Notes under the pieces: model-generated
What the model was told of the DNA's origin: nothing
Databases searched by the model: none
What the model saw: only the letters and a program-made list of their open reading frames with translations
Program-made: the position numbers and the translations under genes
In this document: piece by piece, positions 57,632 to 64,000 of the stretch
Layout of the letters: every line of letters begins with the position of its first letter
Numbering within the stretch: position 1 is the stretch's first letter
Assembly: GCA_905178155.1 (NCBI GenBank)
Contig: CAJINV010000017.1
Span: 1,403,290 to 1,467,289 of the forward strand
Reading direction: 5' to 3'
DNA: 64,000 bases
DNA from: Amoebophrya sp. A120
Taxonomy: Eukaryota > Sar > Dinophyceae > Syndiniales > Amoebophryaceae

Positions 57632-58826
57632 AGCCGACACTTGCGCTTGCTGTTTTCGTTCGTTCGCGGAGCTGCGCGAAGTCGAGAAGTCCCCGCCGGC
57701 GATTTTACTGGACGCGGACGGTAAACGGACATGCAAACACGAAAAGGAGCACTTCTGCATGCAGTGTGCAGAGAAGCAGCAAGCGCTGCGTGCCGAATGC
57801 ATGATCTGTCGGGCCGAGTTTGCAAGCATCACAGCACTGAGTGAGCATTTGTTGCTCGCGTCGGCGGAGACACAGGTGAGGAAGCCGCCTCTGATTTTTG
57901 GCGTGAACTCCTTTTTGGACAGTGTTCATTGGATCTCCCCGCTCGAAATTCGCTTTACCCACGACAGCGTCCGAGCTGTCTTTCGCCCATTCGAAGCAAA
58001 GATCCGGGAGCCGGGCACAGTAGGCGCGTGCACGAACGCAGTGGCAGGACGAGATGAAGAGATCACTAGCGCGAAAGCGACGCGGGCACCGTCTCTAACA
58101 ATGGGCGAGAGCGCGGGTGTCCTTGCAGCGAACAACAAGCATCAGCCCAAGAGAAAAACCATTTTCCGCGAGCACTGGTCGATTCTCGACTCGGCCACCG
58201 AGCTGATCCAGCGAAAAACCGCCTCAACTTCCCAAGTGCCGCCCGAACTAGAACTGCTCGAAGTTTGTTGGCACGAAGACCAGCTTTACTTGGCCGGCAC
58301 GGGGAACAGGCGCCTCACCATGTGGCGCATGCTGGTGGTGTTGAGGCCGGGGGAGTGGCAGAAGATCAAGGTGAAGGTCGTCGACAAAGCTGACCCGGCC
58401 GTGAAATTTGAGCAGAAACTCACGACCAAGTGTGCCGGCCTGTGGATTGACGTGCGCGGTTGTGGCGTTGTGGGGCGGCGGTTGGAAGAGGGGGCGGCGG
58501 AGGAGCCCAATGCGGTGGGCACTCGATCGCTACCCGGAGAGGCCGCTGTGATGTACACCGATCCCGGCATCCAGTGGCAGCAGGCGATTGATGTAATTCT
58601 ACAACGAGGAGGCAGTGCTGTAGAAGTGGCAGCAATCGCAGCGCACGCAGATGGTCGCGACGAGCAGGAGCAGCACGTGGAGGAGAACAAGAGCGCGAGT
58701 CCGTCGCGTCTACTAGGGAGAAGTGCTACATCCCCTGCTTCTACATCTCCTGATGATCATGTGGTGGTTGACGCATCTTCGGATGACGCATCAACTGGCA
58801 AATTCGACGACGTGGCGTCTGAATAA
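57249..58826 (+). CDS. Zinc-finger domain and C-terminal part of the MORN/zinc-finger gene
   Basis: 525 codons in the +1 frame relative to the MORN part, listed from the first ATG (57249), which is probably not a real start. Cys/His spacing gives successive TRAF-type-like fingers: the first begins in the MORN frame (CRLC) and ends here with HKEHHC; then CKLC, then HIQNKC; then CELGCG, then HHQAHQC. Further Cys/His pairs follow to about residue 140 (CEWC, CACC, CMQC, CMIC). A region of 200 residues rich in aromatics after about 205 has no recognised fold. The last 60 residues are Ser/Asp-rich. Because the first finger spans the frame change, both parts must have formed one protein. Confidence 0.7.
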   Translation: MKKHKEHHCKERLIRCKLCKSQVKAGEMEYHIQNKCAKRQVECELGCGAVFAKEKQKHHQAHQCPNREIFCENVWKDVRCDWAGLFVDFEAHKDHAACCPFAMQSCEWCLEVLPQFQLASHTCTPVFEADTCACCFRSFAELREVEKSPPAILLDADGKRTCKHEKEHFCMQCAEKQQALRAECMICRAEFASITALSEHLLLASAETQVRKPPLIFGVNSFLDSVHWISPLEIRFTHDSVRAVFRPFEAKIREPGTVGACTNAVAGRDEEITSAKATRAPSLTMGESAGVLAANNKHQPKRKTIFREHWSILDSATELIQRKTASTSQVPPELELLEVCWHEDQLYLAGTGNRRLTMWRMLVVLRPGEWQKIKVKVVDKADPAVKFEQKLTTKCAGLWIDVRGCGVVGRRLEEGAAEEPNAVGTRSLPGEAAVMYTDPGIQWQQAIDVILQRGGSAVEVAAIAAHADGRDEQEQHVEENKSASPSRLLGRSATSPASTSPDDHVVVDASSDDASTGKFDDVASE

Positions 58827-59975
58827 CGAGTCGTGCTGATGAATTGTTGCAAGTTCTTACTGCTGTAATTATTTTTAGCATGGAAAGAAGAAGACGAAGA
58901 TCAGGCTCAGGATCTTTATGTGGAGACGCAGTCGTGGCATCGTCACTTCTTATCGCTCTCCCAGTTCCTCCCAAAGTCACTCCCTATTTTTCATTCACTG
59001 TATTGTTAAAAATCATAATCGGACAAGACATAGGAAGAACCCATACCCACATACCTTTAGTTTCGCGTCATGTCATTGATGAAACCGAAAATCCAGACGT
59101 CGCTGCATTGATGAAGGCGACCCACGTTCTCTGGCTCACTCGCCATCCGACATATCGAACGAAAGGAGCACAGCGCTCTGTTGTTCCGCTATTCAGATGA
59201 ATGAGTACTCGACGTGTTGTCCTCGCGAGAGAATTTTTAGTTGAGTCCCCGAAGGATATCATCAATCTTTGTTTGAGATCATGACATTGTTCTTCCTGTG
59301 CTCTTCGTATAAAGTGGTAGTGACCCCAGTAGCTGATGAAGCAAGACGATGCCCGAAGTGAGCTGAAGCCTTCAGACTAAAAAAGCTCTTTCGTTGTAGT
59401 ATGTGTTTACGTTTTGCGGTCTCGACGTACAAAACATTGTCTGCAGCCCACCTCGTACAACAATCTGAAACCGTTCTCGACTGCTCGTTCGCAACAAAAT
59501 AAAGCCTTATCTCGTGCTATTGCCGGTCTTCTATGTGTTATTCGTCCGTCTATGTGTGAAAGTAAGCCCGAAGAAGTGCCGTTTTTTACGCCCCAATAGA
59601 CTCCAATAGCCTCCCTCCTGCGTTCTTCATCAAGACTGCAAGACTGCAAGATTCTCGCAGGAACGAGATAATCCACCCACTTGTGACAAACACAAATAGC
59701 AGCTCACCCAAGGTCCGGTGACAATCCACCTTTTTTTAGCAAGCACGTCCTGGGAAGAGGTTTTTCAGCGAAGAACCGACGTGAACTAAGAAGCATAGAA
59801 GAACTGGTAGAATCAGCTCAACAAACCAAAGCTCAAGCTGCTAAACTGCATCCACGAATCCACAACAAACCCGTAGCCTTTTTTTTCTCTGGGAAGAAGC
59901 ACAGAGGGGAAGAACGAGGTTCTGTTTGTAGCATTTCTTTTCTTGAAAGACAAGGAAAGAAAACAAGCAAAAAAG
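58827..59975. other. Intergenic spacer
   Basis: About 1.15 kb between the zinc-finger gene and CFAP20. Only short chance frames are seen. No RNA gene or repeat is recognised. Confidence 0.6.
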
Positions 59976-61339
59976 ATGTTTCGAAACACGTTTCAGTCCG
60001 GGTTTCTGTCCATTCTGTACTCCGTGGGCTCAAAACCACTGCAGATATGGGACAAGAAGGTAAGAAGGGGGTTCCCATGCAAGACGTGCATCAAGAATAG
60101 CTTTTTTCATGCGGGAAATGCTTTTGAAAGACCTTCTATCGCTCGTCTGCATAGTTCCCAAAAAAAACCTATCTCAGGTAAGAAACGGTCACATCAAGAG
60201 GTTAACCGACAATGACATCCAGAGTTCGGTGTTGGAGATCATGGGAACGAACGTTAGCACGAACTTCATCTCCTGCCCAGCCGACCCGAAGCGAACACTC
60301 GGCATCAAGCTTCCGTTCTTGGTCATGATCATCAAAAACTTGAAGAAGTATAGTTTGAAGTTGTTATTTTATTTTTCCTTTTGACGACGTAAGGATTATA
60401 TGGATATGCTATAGAACCTGAACTTGTCACGCTGCGCAGGCGCAGCGCATTACAACTTTGTCGCAGCAGCCCATTTGTGATGCAGAAGTGCGATAGACAA
60501 ATGCATTCTGTGATACAACAAAATTGCCGACTACAGGTACTTCACCTTCGAGGTGCAAGTGTTGGATGACAAGAACATTCGCCGCCGCTTCCGGGCCTCC
60601 AACTACCAGTCCACCACCCGCGTCAAGCCGTTTATTTGTATAGTTTGCTATTTAGCATTAGATCGCGCATGGGAAATTTTGTGGACCATAATGCGGTTGA
60701 TATTTTCTGATGTTCGCTCCGATGAGTTGCATTTGTGATGCACATAATTCCACTTCAAAAACAGGCACGATGCCAATGCGATTGGATGAAGGATGGAACC
60801 AGATTCAGTTTAACTTGTCCGATTTCACCCGCCGCGCCTACGGAACCAACTACATTGAGACCTTGCGGGTACTTGTGATTTTCATTTTGTGTTTGAAAAA
60901 AACACGACGCATAGGCATTCCAACAAGTTTTTCTATTGCATGAAGTCGTCAGTGATAAATGACTTTGACAGACTGGGTAGCGCTTGTGTTGAAGATGAAT
61001 TTCTGATGCGAAAGTAAGCATAACAAACCCTTTTTCTTTAGGTGCAACTGCATGCCAACTGCCGAATCCGCCGCATCTACTTTTCCGACCGATTGTACTC
61101 CGAGGAGGAGCTGCCCCCGGAGTTCAAGCTCTTCTTGCCGGTCGCGAAGGGGTAAGCAACTTTTTTCTGATTGTATTGCGGAAATCGCATGACCAGCCTG
61201 ATTACGATTGCTAAAGATGCATGACAAAGACAAACGTCAATGAAGAAACATCTGGTTTTCTGTGAATACAGGTGCAGCATCACAAATAATTCACACTTAC
61301 AGCCAACAAGCCCCGGCTGCGGCACCGGCGGCGGCGTAA
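59976..61339 (+). CDS. CFAP20: CFAP20 (BUG22) ciliary doublet-microtubule protein
   Basis: Six exons: 59976-60059, 60178-60347, 60537-60637, 60765-60868, 61042-61151 and 61303-61339. All introns are GT-AG; total 606 nt, 201 residues, against 193 in human. The sequence is nearly the same as animal CFAP20 over most of its length: [110 protein letters not shown] and [18 protein letters not shown]. The C-terminus has an extra Gln/Ala/Pro tail ([11 protein letters not shown]). The protein joins the inner junction of ciliary doublets. Introns 2, 3 and 5 contain the string TTTGTGATGC or its complement, also found in the introner-like elements. Confidence 0.97.
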
Positions 61340-64000
61340 GATCTGACTCTGTCTACGATAGAAAAGTGTGAAGATGCAGAGTTGTGGTAGAAGCTGACGG
61401 AGCGTTGCAATTTCATGAAGAACAACATTGACGGGCACCACAGAGGATTTCTTTCGATGAAAAATCTATCTACTACAACGGAAAAAATTGGAACAAATTG
61501 TATCGACGGAAGAAAGAAGCAGAAGGGAGCATAGGGAAAAAGACAGAAACCAGAGGTAGGTACACGATTTGATTTCTATCTGCCCATTGGTAATTGTAGA
61601 ATGAAAACGTATGGAATATCTGTGCAAACGTAAATTGTAAGCGTAGCGTCCGACGATGACGAATTGTGACAAGAATACATTATCAGGTACCAAAAACGAC
61701 TGCAAGACGAGAAAGACAAATTACACGATGAAGCAACCGAATTGCTTCAAGCGCTTCTCGTTTCATCTCGATAACAAGCTGCGGTTTATGGTACCGTGAA
61801 AATACCGATTGGTGTCAGGGCCTTCATCTGCTGGAAAAAAGATGTCACGACAACTGCAGCAGCAACACACTTTCCACCCGCTCCACTTCTTTCACACCAA
61901 GTAACACGGACTTCTTCCAACTGGAACAACTGACGAGAAAGAAGAAAGTTCCTTCGTGCGTACAAAAAAAATCTGCAACAAAATCTTCATGTAATTGGGA
62001 CCGTTTTGCCAGCGCTATCCTGCTCATCACAAAGCGTTACAATATTCTTGTAAAAACACCAGAGCACTAATTTTTTACAGTAGCAGATCAGACACTCGTA
62101 AATCAGGTTTCTATTCGCGCAAAAGGTTTCAGTATGGCTTTTACTCTAATATCAGACACACAGTTTACTAGCAGATAATCATCAGACACAAAAAATCAGG
62201 TTTCGCTAGCAAAGGCTAAGAGCACAGTTAATTTGGTATAGAATCAGACAAGAAGAAGCGAGCCTGTCTATTTCATTTAGAGGCGAGAAGTAGATGAATA
62301 GCAGGGGAAAACTTCTAGAATCAGACACTTAATTGTTTCCGTTTATCAGACAAAAAAAGAACTTTTAGGTTCGAATCATCCGGTGTAATCCTAATCTTAA
62401 TCAGGCAGAAATAGAATCGTGGCAGACAACTTTAGCAGTTTAGCAGAATATTAGCAGATGAAGTTTTGAAGTTTTAGTTGCACAGCAGATTTACAGCAAA
62501 ACTCAGACTCAAGAATCCTAGTAGAACAGATCAGACAAAAAACGATTTAGCAGGTTTCGAACTCGACGTCCAGATAGTTTTCCACTATCGACGAGCAGAA
62601 TACAGCAAATTGCACAGAGAAAAAAATCAGACAAGGTTTCCTCTATAGTTTAAGTTTTTCAGAACGCGAGCCGTTCCTTGAAGTTAATGCCCCTAGTAGT
62701 ATTCAACTTGTAAAACTTTCACTATGTTGTGATTACAGATACGAGCACAACGCGATTCACCTACGTTGTTTTTCAGTATTACGCCGACGTATGCTAGCAG
62801 ACTGCAACAAAATGCGCTCGTGATCGTAGGAGTTACCTTTATCCAAGGGAGCTGCACGACTCGGGCCAAGTAGTGCTATTGAAATTTCTTATACTGAAAA
62901 TCATTCCAGGTTTATTCGCCTCGTGTCTGAAATGTAACTCAGTTATTGCGCTAGTCGGCAAAAACCTCTAGTCTAGTACTTCTCAGGCTACAGACAGCGC
63001 GTGATGTTTTACTTCATTTGAGCTCCGTTTATTATCAGCTGCACTACTTCTAAAGTACTACAGTTTTCTCCTTGTAAATTTCGAAAGCAGTACTCTGTAC
63101 AGGCAGTCGTGGGTTATCAATAGACTCTTCGTTATTCCAGAGACAGACATCGAGGATAGAGGCAATCGCAACAGCAAAAGAACGAAGCTCTGCACCCTAA
63201 TAACCTTTTGGTCGAGCAGCGCGCAATTGAGTTACGGGGCGAAAAGGAAAAGAACTACATGTTTGAAGATCAATTGCGATTCAAAACAAAAAGCGTCAAC
63301 AGCAAGCGAATATCCCCGTCTATGTCAGAAGGATGAAGAAAATGTCCAAAATATCCCGCAAAACAAAGTAAAGCCTCACCTTAGCTGGAAAGCCTCGCGC
63401 GTTGTTTTTCCACGTTCGCCCGAAGGTCGTCGAGGTCGAATGTGTATCTATATATCATAGGTAAATACTGAGGCATTGTTCTTAGTCGTTGCGTCCTATG
63501 TATTTGATCATAGGGCCAAGGATCGGTATAATTTTGAATCTGCGATACTTCGGTCTACAACTTCATTTGCCTCGGCCGCATCTAGTACTTGCGACTTTCG
63601 TTGTCACGAAATCGCCCATCGGTTTCGTGCGCATTGAAGATTTTTACAGCGTACTTTAAAAAAACTTATCGTGCAGCCTGCATGAAAACGAGGCATCAAC
63701 ACGCCACTTCGTCCAAGTGAGTTTTCGTTTGTCGGTCATCACGTTACTGCGAAGGATGTAGAAGTGCGCATTGTAGTACACATTTTACAGCTTGGGCCCC
63801 TGTTAAATAAGCGGCCGCGTAAGCTCTTTGTAATTGGTGCGTATTTCGCGTCTCGGATAATTTCACGAACAGTGCAGTGCACACCCTGAAACTTTCCCCA
63901 GGGTCGCAATATTTGGCAGCTTTCGCGCCCGCCGGTCGCAAGAACAAAAGCGGGCCAGCGATCCATCGTGGGTTGGCGCAGCTTTTGTGGCAGCGCCTTT
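61340..64000. other. AT-rich terminal region without recognised genes
   Basis: 2.66 kb with frames of under 95 codons on either strand, none with recognisable features. It includes an ATCAGACA cluster (62080-62640). The last 150 bp is again GC-rich, with CGCCCGCCGG and a GCGGGCC, reminiscent of the foldback element at 15924, but too short to assign. A tRNA-like GGTTCGAATC at 62366 has no pairing stem. Confidence 0.6.
62080..62640 (+). repeat. Cluster of the octamer ATCAGACA
   Basis: The octamer occurs at about 62086, 62152, 62183, 62246, 62322, 62348, 62530 and 62628: eight copies in 560 bp, mostly spaced 30-100 bp apart. AAATCAGGTTTC also occurs twice (about 62101 and 62196). No regular period and no open frame is seen. 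It may be a decayed tandem repeat or a cluster of binding sites. Confidence 0.6.

Noticed and set aside
59830-59850. CAAAGCTCAAG resembling the end of the dinoflagellate spliced leader
   Set aside because: The match covers only the last few bases and lacks the CCGTAGCCATTTTGG part.
62360-62380. tRNA-like T-arm string GGTTCGAATC
   Set aside because: The bases on each side do not pair into a stem and no D- or anticodon arm can be placed upstream.

Overview
The window is nuclear DNA of a flagellated protist. Genes are long or intron-containing, many carry serine-, glutamine- and alanine-rich disordered stretches, and spacers are AT-rich. Products include three axoneme-type proteins (two EFHC/Rib72-like DM10 proteins and CFAP20), a mitochondrial SCOT, a hexokinase, a JJJ1/DNAJC21-type J-protein and a cohesin kleisin. 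Two introns of one EFHC gene consist of transposon-like units with terminal inverted repeats and 5-bp target duplications. Removing each unit plus one duplication copy restores the protein without GT-AG borders. Introns of this kind are known from syndinian dinoflagellates such as Amoebophrya, so I favour an Amoebophrya-like alveolate. That placement is an inference.

Layout: 1-4148, 3' part of a RAD21/REC8-type kleisin. 5316-14996, a 3226-residue protein in which a degenerate two-domain 5'-nucleotidase fold is split by about 1400 residues of repeats. 15924-16626, a GC-rich element with terminal inverted repeats. 16725-19390, EFHC-like gene A with the two introner-like elements. 20707-24081, an unrecognised Ala/Thr-rich protein with glycine-rich hydrophobic segments. 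25274-27603, a tandem pair of unrecognised paralogues. 28986-31159, EFHC-like gene B. 31850-34054, hexokinase. 34539-36535, SCOT. 37088-38659, a protein with two degenerate YjbQ-like domains. 39355-41631, JJJ1/DNAJC21 homologue.

From 42064 to 54271 lies a minus-strand non-LTR retrotransposon of about 12.2 kb, flanked by a 16-bp direct repeat. It has an APE-type endonuclease and an RT/RNase H region in one reading frame, interrupted by a single TAG. It also has a small coiled-coil ORF near its 5' end, tandem repeats in its 5' region and hairpin-bearing repeats near its 3' end. Downstream are a MORN-repeat/zinc-finger gene split by a one-base frameshift (54698-58826) and a six-exon CFAP20 gene (59976-61339). 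The last 2.6 kb is AT-rich with an unusual ATCAGACA motif cluster.

The host genes do not form a pathway. EFHC A and B and CFAP20 are expected in the microtubule doublets of cilia. Hexokinase and SCOT are metabolic. The rest are nuclear, ribosome-biogenesis or unknown. All cellular genes are on the plus strand, except possibly one small hypothetical ORF at 24103-24633.
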